Assembly (NCBI GenBank): GCA_001179505.1
Contig: CDMY01000367.1
Coordinates: 1 to 64,000 of the forward strand
Origin: Vitrella brassicaformis
Taxonomy: Eukaryota; Sar; Vitrellaceae
Direction: 5' to 3'
DNA: 64,000 bases
Notes under the pieces: generated by a model
Seen by the model: the letters and a program-made list of their open reading frames with translations, nothing else
What the model was told of the DNA's origin: nothing
Database searches by the model: none
Program-made: the position numbers and the translations under genes
Shown here: piece by piece, positions 1 to 11,857 of the stretch
Layout of the letters: each line of letters begins with the position of its first letter
How positions within the stretch are numbered: position 1 is the first letter of the stretch

Positions 1-871
1 GCACCCACCCAGACCAGCCCTTCGACCCGTCCATCCACCGCCTTCAGATGCACACGGCCATTCACGAGGGGAAGAGGCGGGCGTACGCACAGGCCAAGGA
101 GCGCTTCGACGACGGTATCGCCCGCCTTCCCCCAGGACGCCAACGAGCTGCTCGGCGCGCGCAGGAGGCCAAGATGCACGCGTGGCTCACGGCCATGCCG
201 TCGTGCAGCGATCAGACCGACCTCAGCGGCGATGCTTTTCGGGACGGCCTGGCGGTTCGCTACGGGTACCGCCCACCCAACCTCCCCTCCAGCTGCCCAG
301 GGTGTGGTTCCGCCTTCACCCTCACCCTGCCCTGGACTGCGCGAAGGGCGGGCTGATGATACAGCGGCACAACGAGCTGCGGGACGTGATCGGCGACGTC
401 GGCAGGATGGCCTTTGGGGCAGGGAGCGTCCACAAGGAGGTGGTGTTGAAGGAGGGGGATGGGCAGGGGAGGGAGGGGGTCAGGACGGACCTGGTGATTC
501 GAGGTGTGTGGGACCGCCAGAGGGATGCATCGTTCGACGTGTGCGTTACTAACGCTGATGCTCCCTCTTACGGCAACCGCCCCACGCGATCCATCCTGGC
601 GACGCACGAGCGCAGAAAGAAGAACAAGCATGTGCGCGTCTGCGAGGACCTGTCCATGACCTTCACCCCTCTGGTCGTCACCGTCGATGGGGTGTGGGGG
701 AGGGAGGCGGAGCACTTCTTCACCCGCTTGACTGAGCAGCTGTTGACGAGGCAGGGGTGGTCAGATAGGGGGCGAGGGCGGGTGCATGGGTGGCTGCGTG
801 CTCGTTTGTCTGTTGCATTGGTGCGGGCTGCTAGCCTGGACGGGGCTGGGGTGTTCTCATCGGATGAGTGA
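1..871 (+). pseudogene. 3' end of a LINE-like retroelement ORF (RT C-terminus plus endonuclease-like region), frameshifted
   Basis: The left edge opens inside a reading frame that runs from base 3 to about 320 and continues in another frame to the stop at 869-871. Put together, the two parts read like the C-terminus of a reverse-transcriptase polyprotein: WLTAMP, FRDGLAVRYGYRP, a CPGC zinc-knuckle-like start, then HPALDCAKGG, RHNELRD, FDVCV, GREAEHFFTRL and a WLRARLSVALVRAA tail. I recognise this series as common to the end of many non-LTR retrotransposon ORFs with a restriction-like endonuclease segment. The Cys motif lies in the first frame and its His/Cys partner in the second, so a 1-nt shift near 310-325 breaks the ORF. 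The start lies outside the window. It is a dead element fragment; the family name is not certain. Confidence 0.72.
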
Positions 872-1286
872 GCGTGCCCTTTGTGCATAGACATATCTGG
901 ATAGATTCATGGAGGCGATTTGGACAAGCGAGTGCATGGATGCCATCTGTCAATTATCTCTTCCCTCGCTGCTGTACGAACAGCATGTCTTAGATCAGTG
1001 GGCGCTCGACGTCGAGCTCTCTGACTAGCCTGTGGGTGTCGTGCCTATGTCTGGCTGTCATTCTCGTATATCGCAACCGGTGTCGACAGCGATCTTTCTG
1101 ACCATCATAGGGTGGCACGTGCGTGTCGAGTGGGTGGGTGGGTGGGATGGGGAGACAGGCCGTGTGCATGCTTCTGTGCATGTGCATGCTGCTAGTTTAG
1201 TGCGTGACCTGGACAGGATCCCCTCGGGGTTACAGACACGAGTCTCGTTAAACACAATAACCAACCAACCAACTGCACAACGCGCG
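872..1286. other. Spacer between retroelement remnant and truncated gene copy
   Basis: No coding signal is visible. It has a short GGTG run near 1131-1146 and CATG-rich simple sequence near 1163-1190. The homology with the 30.97 kb locus starts only at about 1287. Confidence 0.5.
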
Positions 1287-2118
1287 GCAGCACCATGGTC
1301 TTTTCTTTGCGCCTCCTGCTTGGTTTCTCTGTGTTGTGTGTGCAGCTACTTGGACTCAGACTTGAAGCAGCAGAATCAGCTGACGGTGTTATACTATGTG
1401 TGGCCGCCGCTCATGCAGGTGCAGCTCCAGACCGACTGCCGTGTCCGGGCCAAGCCATATGACCAAGACAATGACGCCGACTCAGTGTCCTTCCTGATTG
1501 AGAAGGACAAGGACGGCCGACTGATAGCCGAATACCCGAGGAAGCTGTGGGTGCTGGTCGGCGATGACTCGGACGTGAAGCCGGAGGAGGCCCTCAGGTT
1601 GCGCCTCGAGAAGCAGGTTGGTGGCGCCACGCCAGAGGGGTGACAGACGACGCGTTCTTCCTCTATGTGTGTGTGTGTGTTTATGTGTGTGAGCAGGCCT
1701 TGAGACACGGCTGCGCAGTGGACAACTTCGATCGCTGGCACTTCTACAAGTACGACAACAAGACGTACGACAAGGCCGGCGAACTGGTGCACGTCAAGAC
1801 ACTCGAACTGAAGGATGAGTCGCAGGCGATAGTGGACTCCATTATGGAGCTGCTTCATCGAGATGACACACGACTGCCGCTCCAGCGGTGGGACGACGCC
1901 TTGTATCACAACTTCGGTGTGTACCCAGGCACACTCACACACGCGCACATACACACACGAGTGCATCACACACACATTGGGTTCTTCTGGTCTGCTGCTG
2001 TCAATCCATTCCTGCCCAGATGAGGACGATGAAGAGGCATGAATGTCATATTGTGTATACCGAGAGGAAGGCGTCGACTTTTTCGTTGGGCGAAGGGCTT
2101 CTACCATGTGAGGCGGCG
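1287..2118 (+). pseudogene. 5'-truncated duplicate of the 30.46-31.73 kb gene (last three exons only)
   Basis: This stretch is nearly identical to 30972-31806. The retained exons are 1346-1616, 1697-1916 (or from 1694) and 2020-2042, with the same introns and the same acidic end DEDDEEA. The match begins inside the intron that precedes exon 4 of the intact gene, at GCAGCACCATGG, so exons 1-3 (start codon and N-terminus) are missing. Upstream sequence here is unrelated. The match ends shortly after the stop, at about 2118. Splice sites and frame are still open, so the copy is young or still constrained, but no upstream coding exon can be found. I call it a truncated pseudogene; a chimeric gene using a new 5' exon is possible. 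Confidence 0.75.
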
Positions 2119-2479
2119 GATGAATGACGATCGACGATAATGACAACGGCACAGGTCGGTAAGCGGGTGATTGTGGGGCACATGAGGACTGCGGCAAAAA
2201 TGTGTTGACTCTTAATGTGTGCGTGCACGTGTGTCAGATTAGCAGCTGCTGGTGGCGGTGAGGCGGTGCAGCTCATCGATCCAGCAGCCAGGCAGCCAGC
2301 CGCAGATCCAGGAGGGGAGGGAAAGAGGGGGGGAGGGGCAGACAAACCGTTTGAGAGGGGGGAGGATGGGGATGGGGATGGATGGAGCATATCACACACA
2401 TCACATGGGACGGGCGGCGGGGGTGCGTGTGCATACTCATGATTATTGGTTGGTTGAGGGAACTGCTATGTCTCTGTGG

Positions 2480-3028
2480 AGGGGATGGATGGCCCGGCCT
2501 GTGCAGACAGCCAGACAGTGCAGAGGTGGTGACCATCCGTGCTGCTGTGACTCCTGCTTGGACTGACTGCATCCATGTGTGTCCATCAAATGTAACGAAA
2601 ACATCTCTGTCTGTCGTCTTGATTACCTATCGCGCACACGAGACTGCCCGTCCGTCACGTCTCACTGAGATGCATCAATCAGAGTCTGTCGCACACGGCC
2701 CTTTCTGTACAGACAACCCTACACACGAGTACGGCCACAGACGCTCCATCGGGAGTGTATATCAAAGAATTAGCAGCGCCCCATCTCACCGCACTCCAGC
2801 AAAGCTAAGCAGCATGGCCTTCACCCCCGCCGACAGCCCTAAAAACATTCATATCGCTACACAGAGGTGTCTGTCTGTCTGTCTGTCTCACTCCTGACTA
2901 ATGGCCGATACGATCCCATGAGGCGTGTGTGGACACGCTCACCACAGAAATAAAGATAAATAGACAGTGCGATGTGCGTATGGACACCGATCTGTCGCTG
3001 TACAGTACATAAAGTTGCTGGCTGTGTG
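2480..3028. repeat. Duplicated non-coding 3' flank of the AP2 megagenes
   Basis: About 550 bp downstream of the first AP2 gene resembles about 57550-58190 downstream of the second AP2 gene. Shared blocks include the sequence around GAGACTGCCCGTCC, GTACGGCCACAGACGCTCC and ATTAGCAGCGCCCC, with small indels. This shows that the gene pair was duplicated together with its 3' flank. No ORF is conserved between the two copies, so this is 3' UTR or spacer. Confidence 0.7.
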
Positions 3029-6000
3029 TCATTCGCCCTGCCGGCTGATGGCCCGGCGGATGAACGACTTGACGAAGGCCATCTCAGATATGCCCATAAA
3101 GATGGCCTCCCTTGCCGCATCAATCAGTGCCGCCTCCACTTTCCCCTCATCAGACCCATCGCTGTCCTGGGGCGGCTCCACCAGCAGTGACATGCTCACG
3201 CCGGATATCCCAAACTGCACACGACACACACAGACACGGACGAAACTCATGTGCCGTGTGGCAGATGTTGCGTGTTTAGTCACCTCTTTGATTTTGTCGA
3301 TGACGTGTTGTAGTTTGTTGCCGTGCCGCTCCTTCTTGTCGGCCGCCATCATGCCCATCTCATGCTCGATGGCCGACACCAGACGACCTGAGTCCCACGA
3401 CTGACTCGCAGCCACGCCTCCCTCACGACCCCTCCCACCATCCCCACGGGGCCACCGGACGGCCCCCCGCCGCTTGAGTGACCGCAGGAAGCGCCGCAGC
3501 TGCGATATGATGACGAGTGCAATGCCCTTTGGCAGGCCGAGGTCGCGGCCGATGTCCTCACACGCCGCCACACTGTCGATGTCGTCCAACATGTCCAACA
3601 AACTCACTGCCGACCCGATGTCAAGCGACTGCACACACCGACATGACAACACACACTCTCATCCCGACTTCACACATGTGTGTTGCTCGTTGCTGACCAT
3701 GATTCTGTCGGCTACGTGTCGCATGTCGGGTGATGCGTCGGCCTTGAGCAGCTCCACCAGCTGAGCCTTCGTCAACTCATCGAACGGAATCACCTCCCCC
3801 TCGCCATTGCCGTCGCCACGGGCACCACCCCGCCCCTCGCCATCCACCGTGCGATTGGCCGTGGTCCGATCTCCGGCATCAGGTGCGTGTGGGTCATTGA
3901 CTGGTGGACGGGGCGGTGGCATCGTGACATTGATGTGGGCTGGCTCGTCGCCAGCAGGTAGCTGCTCGTCGTCTGCCGCCTTGAGTCGCTTGGGCGTGGG
4001 TGGTGTGGTGTGCTGCTGGCCGAGCTGATGAATGAATCGGTTGGCGGCCTCCCTGATGTCCTCGCCGTCACGCTGCCCCACCATGGCCGGCAGCTCATGC
4101 CGCACAAACGACTCGACGGATGCAAAGCTCAGAGAGGGGACGGCAGCCAACATCGCCCCAATATTGTCACCCACTTGACCATACAGACGGCAGAGGGCCA
4201 TCCGCTGGGCGTGTGTCATGGGCTGCTGATCCTGAGTGCCGTCGGAGTCTATCTCCTGCTGGCGGCATGCCCATGCCGCATCGATGGCCGCCCCCATGGC
4301 GTCCCTGGTGGCCGCTGAGAGGGGCACCGACTGCACTGGCGTCCCGGGCAGGACCACCTCGACGGCCAGCTGGGTCAGCGCAGACCCACTCCTGAACTGC
4401 AGACAGAGGGGGGTATCGGGGTGGGCTCTGCCGAGTGCCTCCAGCTGCTGGTAGAAGTGGCGAATGAGGTCCCCCTGCTGCACCGGCGTCACACGAGGGC
4501 CACGATTGGGCGTACGATGGATCGGCGTAGCCGGGGGGTCATTCCGTAGCCAAATGGGAGCCTCGATGTCAGGCGAAGGATTGCGGTCAAGGCGATTGTC
4601 CCTTCGGGGCCGCGGCTGCTTGGCATGCCGGGCATTGGGAGTGGCAGGCCGCCTGCCACGCACACCTCCGTCATGCAGCTGTACGGCCGTGCGCTGCGTC
4701 GGCAGCGTGGCTTGAGGGTCCTGCTGCAGCCGACTGGAGGTCTCGATGTCAGGCATGAGATTGCGGTCGAGTCGGCTGGGATGCCGCGGTGGGCTGGTGT
4801 CATGGCGGTCAGCATTGGGTCTGTTCTTGACCACTGCCCACCCGCTGCGCTCCATCTCACGACGGTGCTGCTCGGCCAACGCCTGATAGAGCCAGAAGCA
4901 AAGAGCAGCGGATGAAGGGACTGTTCCTCCTTCTTGCCTTCTGTACCTTTGCTTTGTCGAACCCGCGATTTGTGACGGAGAAGGACTTCCTCTGCTGCTG
5001 CTTGGAGTCGCCGCCCGCCTCATACCAAGATGCAATCCAGCATTTATTAAGCCGATTCCAGTAGACGCCCCTCACATCAGACTGATGCTCGGCAGGCTTG
5101 CGGCCGACGATCTTGCCCTTGGCATTGGCCGCGTTGCTGCCCCTATGCTTCAATGGCCTCTCGATGGCCGATGGGCTGCTGGTGGCGGATGGGTCTCTGC
5201 GGCGATGCTTCTGGGGTGGGCTGCGGTCGTCCGACTCGTCACGCACCGAGCCCTCAGGCCCCTCCCGGCCGCCCCCCTGCTGTCGATCGAGCCATGAGAG
5301 GTCGATGGCCGTGGCCTGGTCACCCAGACGTGACTGGTGCACTGCGTTACGGTACTCGGCGGCTTGGCGCAGAGCCTCAAGGATGCTGTCAAGGGAGGTG
5401 ATGTCACTGATGGCGAAGGATTGACGGTCGAGATGTGTGCAATGGCCGCCGGAGAAGTAGGCGATGTAGTAGTACCTGTCCTTGCCCTTCTTGTGCAGGC
5501 TAATCCCGATCCTATGAAGGAAAGGAGAAATGCGCGTCGCTCCTCGCCCCATCTGGTGGTGTGCTTAGCTGACCCTCCATTCCCTTGCGGGCAGAAGTCA
5601 CTCGACTGCTCCTGGATCAGTCGCTCGAGCATGGCCCTGGCAAGCTCCTCACCTCCCAGCCCAGTCAGATCCCGCCTGTCGCGCGGCCGCTTGGGGTCAA
5701 CGCCGAGCCGCTTGCGGCGGGGGCGAGGGGGACGACGCGGGTCGGGACCGAGATCACCTCCGTCAGCACCAGACGACAGTAACGATGAAGAGTGCCGCCA
5801 TTGTGACGCATCAGATGGCGTGGCCACGTTGATGCTGCGGCGACCAGGACGCTGATCGGGTGAAGGACCCTGCCGATCTGGCGTATCATCCCCGTCGTCA
5901 TCCCTCATAGCCTCGCCCTCTGATGTGTGGTGCCTCAGCTCCATGGCACGCTTGTGGGATATGGCAGCCTGTTTCGCCTCCTCGTAGCCCAGCTGCTTGA

Positions 6001-9000
6001 CGGAGAAGAACTTGGTCTTCTCTTTGCCGTTCGCCTTCCAGCGGGCTTCCCATGAGTTACTGGTCTTGTTGTAGGTGACGCATTTGACACCGCTCTGGTG
6101 CTCAGATCTCTGCTTGATTGCCGCCCGACCGCTGCGCTCCATCTCGAGACGATGCTGCTCGGCCAACGCCTGACGCACACGTGAGAAAAAAAAGAGGATG
6201 AGATGGAGGCAGGGTGCTGCGATGCGAAGTCGGTACCTTTGCTTTGTCAAAGCCATGCTCCTTGACATAGAAGGTCTTGCGCTCCTCGTTGCCGCTGCTC
6301 TTCTCGTACCACTTCGCTATCCACGCCTGATGCTGTTCAGACCAGTAAACGCCACTCACGGCTGACTGATGCTGAGCCCTCGGGACAACGGTCCTTTGGT
6401 TGCCCTTGGCAGCCTTACGCCTCGGCTGTCCGTCGGACGAGGAGACGTCGCCCCGCCGATCCATGTCGTCATCACCAATGCCGTTCACATCCGACGCGCC
6501 ATTGTCATAATGCATCGACCGCCCGGACGCCGCACCAGCAGTCGAGTCTGGTTGCAGGTTGATCCGCCGCATGTCGATCATGATTGCCCCGGAGTCCGCC
6601 ATGGCGTTGCAATGCTGCGCTGCTTGGGTGAAGGCACGCAGAATGAGCCGGGATGAGGTGATGTCAGACACACGAAAGACACGCTGCCCGGGCCCTTCTC
6701 CGCCCTCTGGTCGATAGGCCACGAAACTCGCCTCCTCAGCATGCCACTCGAGACCAACACTGGATAGAACAAAAAATGAAAATGTGACTGATTCATTCCA
6801 ATGTCCATGCTTTCGGCCCACCTGCCGGTATTGTCCTTGGTGTTCCCGACCTGCTGTCGTGCGTCGCTCACCAGCCGCTCCGCCAGGGCATGGCCAGCCC
6901 CTTCACTCAGCCTGGGCCACACAAACCGGTCCCTCCCGCCGCCCGACTGGTCGCGACCTGGTCGATCGATGGGCATCTCGCCCGCATAACCGTCCGAGCC
7001 GACCACCCTATGTGACGGCCTGCCCCTGCGGCGCTGAGCCTGAATGGGGGGCGGGATGCGGTCATGGCCGTCGAGTGGGTGGATGTCACGGTCGTCAAGC
7101 AGTAGGGGTGGCGGCATGGACATGCGCCTCGCTCCGCGGCCGTGGCGCTCGAGAGGTCGGTTATCATCCCCTGCTGCCTCCCTCGTAGCTTCCTCGAGCC
7201 ATGACAGGTCGATGAGAACCGCCTGGTCGCCCAGACGTGACTCGTGGAGTGTATTGCGATACTCGACGGCTCGTCGGAAGGCCGTGAAGATGGCAGCACG
7301 GGAAGTGACGTTCTGACCCGCACTGAACTGGCGGGGGTCGACACTGGTTGCAGCCTGGCCGTCCCAGAAGTAGCTCTCGAAGACGTACGTCGCGCGCCAC
7401 GTGATGCCGATACTGACACACACACAAGACACAAAGGGAGAAACACCCTATCGCATCTGTCCGTTCCTCGTGGGAGTCGTTCTCGCTTACCCTCCGTTGC
7501 CGAGGCAGAGTGAGTATAGATTTGGCTGCTCCTCATGCAAGCGCCGTAACAGGCCACGTGCCAACGCATCACCCGTCATGCCGCCACCTTCCAGCCCTCC
7601 CATGTCCACCTCGGCGCCTCGACGGCCCTCTCGTGATGACAAGCGGGGGGGCGTGGGACCACTGCCAGCGTCGCGACCACCCTGACCGTCATCCCTCATG
7701 GCCTCGCCCTCTGATGTGTGGTGCCTCAGCTCCATGGCACGTCTGTGGGATATGGCGGCCTGTTTGGCCTCCTCGTAGCCCAGCTCTTTGACGGAGAAGG
7801 ACTTGAACTTTCGCTTGCCGCCCTCACTCCAGCTGGCTTCCCATGCGTTGGCTCCCTTGTTGTAGTGGACGCCCCTCACGCCGCTCTGGTGCTCCGATCG
7901 CTTTTGCATCGACGCCTGGCCAGTGCGCTCCATCTCCTGACGATGCCGCTCGGCCAACGCCTGACGCAGATGACACACAGGAGAAGAGCTTGACAAGCGC
8001 CGCTGGCGATCTTGTTGTCAGTCAATACCTTTGCTTTGTGGACGCCGTGCTCTTTGGCCGAGAAGTGCTTGAACTTGCGACCGCTCTTCTCGTACCACGA
8101 CACCTGCCAGACCCCATCGTAAGGACGCCAGTGGACGCCGCGCACATTCGACTGATACATGCCCTCGCTGGTGTTGGGCTGCTCATCCGCTGGGGGGCTC
8201 CTGCCGAGTGGACGTGTGAGGCGATGCTCCAGGGACGGGCTGCGGTCGACGGCCTCCTCGATGGTGGGGCGTGCCGGCTGCGTCACTTCCCCCGCTCTCG
8301 CAGTGGATCGTGGCTTGTGACCGTCACGAGGCTTCCTGCGTGACGCCTTCTTGGCTGACAGACCTGAGAAAAACAATACAGAGAGCCACAGTCAGTGGAT
8401 GGGCGCCGGTCGATTATTCGAGTGCGGCTCTTGTCGCATCCAACGTGCGTACATTTGTCGTCGTGTGGTCCGTCGTGAGATGCATCAGCCGCCCCACCAG
8501 CGACAGGGGGCGTGTACGAGTGGTAGGCTGCATCGGCGGGCGGCGCATCGTTGGCGCGGCCAGGGAAGCTGCTCTCCCCTGCACGCACAACAGCACGCAC
8601 ACAACGATCTGCATCATGCCCTCAAGTGTCTTCCTCCCCCGCCGGTCTTACTTGCAGGTTTCCACTGTATGAGGGTCCGCTCGACGCCATCGATGACATC
8701 CGACACGCTCTCGAACCGATCGTCAGTGTCTGCTGTGCCGTTGCGGACGGCCACCAGCAGGTCGCTCAGCATACTCGTGTCCCATCCCCTCACCACATCG
8801 TCACGAGCGACAACCGCTCGCACCCACACCGGCGGCCGGTCGGTCCCTCCCCCCTCCCCCCACCATGCCGTCACCACATACGGCAGCCCGTCGCCCTCGC
8901 CGGCCACACTGAACTGCACACCCTCATACTCAGCCGAGTACTTGCGGTGGCCGGGGATGCCCTTGTTGAGCAACACATCCGCCAAGGGGATCGGCCGGCG

Positions 9001-10697
9001 GCTTGACGTCCGCTCCCTGCTGTGGGAGGGTGCAAGAGGCCCCTCGCGCTCACGTGACCCGCCGACATCTTTGCTCTTCGGATCGCGTGGCTCGTGATGG
9101 TGATGGGCCGACGACACGTGCTGTCCTGCTGTGCTGGTGTTGCCGTGTGCTGCTGGTGGTGGAGCTGGTGAGTCTGCGGGGGGTGGGTAGGGCTGGTCGT
9201 CTGTCGTCTGTGCACAGGCTGGCTTGCGCTTGTCGTCTTGGGCAGCCGCTGCTGCACTACCCTGACCCACACACGGCTGACTTGCCGATGGATCAACATG
9301 CGATTGGGAGCCGGCATCCAACTGCTGTCCGAGGCGCCCCGAGGCCGAGTGGTACGGCTGATTCGGTAGAGACGACTGGTGGTGTTGGGTGAGGTGCAGG
9401 CTGTGTGGGGCGGGGGCCCGGTGCGTCAGAGCGTCAGTCGCCTGCAGCGGTCCCACAACTGCCAGAGGTCCCGATGACGCGCCCGCAGAGTGACGCTTCC
9501 CGTGCTCCAGAAACCTCGGCGGGGGAGGGACGGCGAGGAACTGCTCAGAGAACGAACCTGCCACCACAACACAGCCAATCGAGGCGGTAGGATTTATCAG
9601 GCGATGTGGCGTGGTGTGCTTGCCTTCTTCTCACCTGGTTCTGTGGGGCCAGGTGGCATTGGCCGGGACTGCAGGAACCGTCTCGCCCTGCCCTCATGAT
9701 GGCCCACGACCACTTCAAACGGCTCATCCTCCCTGAGGTCCCCTCCCTGCCTCGCGCGCTTCAGCAAACGCGTCACAGCCCCCAGCCGCCACCCCTTGTC
9801 AGCATCTTGACGAACGAAGGGGAGCCTCACATACAGCTCCTGCCCCTCACCGTCATGCAACGGCCCCGCCGTCACACCGCACAGGCCGCAAGAGGCATCG
9901 ACACCATACACGTTGAAGTCAACCCCTTGGTAGGCCGCATGGTACATGCCCTGGTTGCTGGGGTCGCCACGCTTCTGCAGCATCTCCCGCAGTGAGTTGA
10001 GAAGGTCCCCAGGCTGCGAGGGAGGGGCGGGTGGAGTGTGTGCAGTGGGATGGCCAGAGTGGGAGGCACCAGGTGGAGAGAGTGCTGGCGCATGCTTGTT
10101 CTCCCGCACGCGAGATGCTGTGTTGTTGGCTCCAGAGCTTCCCTCTCGCTCGTCTTCCCCAGCTGCAGCCCTGCCGGTATGGGCTTGACACGACTGGCTT
10201 GCAGATGCCGCATGCGACTGAGGTCCAGCAACCAGCCGCTGTGCAGCGCGCTCTGAGTATGGATGAGGCGCCTCAGGGGGAACAGACGGATAGCCATACT
10301 GGTGCCTCTCCACTGGATCCGTCTGATGGGGCGCGGCAGTGGGATCAACAGACGGATGGTTGTGTTGATACATGCCCAGTGCTGGTGCGCCATCCGAAGA
10401 CGGACCAGGAGCCGACGAGGCCGCCTGCATTGCTGGCGTGGTGGTGGCCCCAGGATTGGCTTGGAAAGTCGCCGCGGCACCACTAGCAGATGTGTAAGAG
10501 CCCGACTGAAGCGGCTGGATAGAAACAGATGAGTGGTTGTCCTGATACATCTCCAAGGCTGATGCGGCCACGCCGGCAGCATGTGACGACGACGCATGAG
10601 TCGCCGAGGCCGCCTGCACGATGGCTGCCAGAGCCCGATAGCCGTCCTCAGCTGACGATGGTGAGCTGTCAGCAGGATGGGTGGGCTGACTCGCCAT
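3029..10697 (-). CDS. Giant multi-AP2-domain protein (about 2,296 aa, 12 exons)
   Basis: Exons, in order: 10697-9635, 9557-8652, 8578-8453, 8363-8029, 7960-7491, 7412-6822, 6759-6237, 6169-5574, 5511-4947, 4882-3698, 3628-3284, 3214-3029. All introns are GT-AG and the total is 6,891 nt, a multiple of three. The start is ATG at 10697. Exons 1-2 are low-complexity (Gln/Ser/Pro/His) and each ends in a related approximately 110-aa module. From about residue 770 there are five AP2 domains: three of type GVYW...GFDKAK, each cut by a phase-0 intron right after KAK, and two of type GVHYNK...LGYEEAKQAA. Between them sit three divergent modules ending in DLSWLE/D or INLQ, and short LTGxxGxxLAxxLLxRL helices. 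The C-terminal 570 residues (GDLIRHFYQQLEALG onward, then IPFDELTKAQLVELL) form an unknown conserved region shared with the gene at 58-64 kb. Probable sequence-specific DNA-binding regulator in the nucleus. Expression and full splice pattern are inferred. Confidence 0.8.
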
Positions 10698-11857
10698 CGT
10701 CTCTCTCTGGCAGATCTCGCTACGGCTGACTTACAGACAGCGCCACACCGCCGTCAGATGTGAAGCACAGATGACATCGGTGATAAGAGATCTGCGATGA
10801 ATGCGGGGCAGCGGATCACCAGATCTGGGTCTGCCCGATGAAGAGACGCCGCAGAAGGTTGTCGTCATTGCGCCGCATAGGTCCAGAATGCCGCTCTGTC
10901 GGTCCCGCCAGCCAGATCGGCTCAATTCTTTCAATTGTGTGTCATACAGAGCAGCGCAGCGACAAGTCTACTAAACGGGCTCAGAAAGCCTCTCGCGATA
11001 CCCAGCAGGAAGGCGTGCAGACATTTAATGAACGAGCTACGGTGAAGACGATGGCGGCACGAACGATCCGATCCGCGCATCTCCATTGCGCGCTTGATCT
11101 TGAAAAGAGGAGGAATGTGTGCCTCTATGAAGGATAAATTCATGAATCATAAAGGGCACAGAGTCACGCAGGACGGTCACTTGCAGTTGCATGCACTGGT
11201 TTGCAATGAGCCCAATCAATCAGGATAGATCATCAGGATAGAGAAGGACCACGTCTGATTTGTCACCACCAGTTGCGAGGCCGCGCTGCCGAGATCTGTC
11301 ATGCTGTGCTGTTGAAGCTTGCCTTGACAATGCGGCGATGCGTTGTCGATGCCGGCTTCAACACCAGAGCTCAACAGAGGCCCGAGGGAGGCGGCCAGTG
11401 CAACACGAAACAGAGCGAAAACATGTGACGGTGACGTGTAGGACACGAAAAATCACTTTCTTCCGAGGGCAACACGCACCCCTTCCACCTCACCTATGCA
11501 GTCGTGCGTGCACACACACGAGAAACGTACATAAATAGAGACAGACAGACAGGCTGTCCGCATCGCATACACACATCACATCTGTACAGACAAAAGCCCC
11601 CGAATAAAACAAACCGTGCAGTGCACACCTCACGCAACCCACCAACCACATATAATATATAGTCCGTGCACGGGAGCAACCTGTCCTCTTCCTTCTTCTT
11701 TTCCTTCCTCACAGAGCAGGAAAGCCGTCCTTAATCTGTCTGCCTGCCTGGTCTACACAACACAAATACACACACGTAATTGCCCCCTCCCTCCCCACAC
11801 CCTCATGTCGTCCGGTCCGCGAATCATGAAGGGTCAGTCAAGCCACACCCCCCCACA
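10698..11857. other. Intergenic region upstream of the first AP2 gene
   Basis: About 1.16 kb with no ORF showing coding character. It should hold the AP2 gene promoter and the 3' UTR of the kinase gene. It includes a (GACA)n run near 11536-11552 and AC-rich sequence at 11510-11520. No telomere-like motif is seen here. Confidence 0.5.

Noticed and set aside
260-715. Antisense and overlapping open frames over the retroelement and over most genes
   Set aside because: They are shadows created by high GC content; they show no conserved motifs and no splice logic.
8029-8652. Splitting the first AP2 gene into an N-terminal gene (10.7-8.65 kb) and an AP2 gene
   Set aside because: A 126-nt exon at 8453-8578 joins both parts in phase, and the total length is a multiple of three. 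RNA evidence could still change this.
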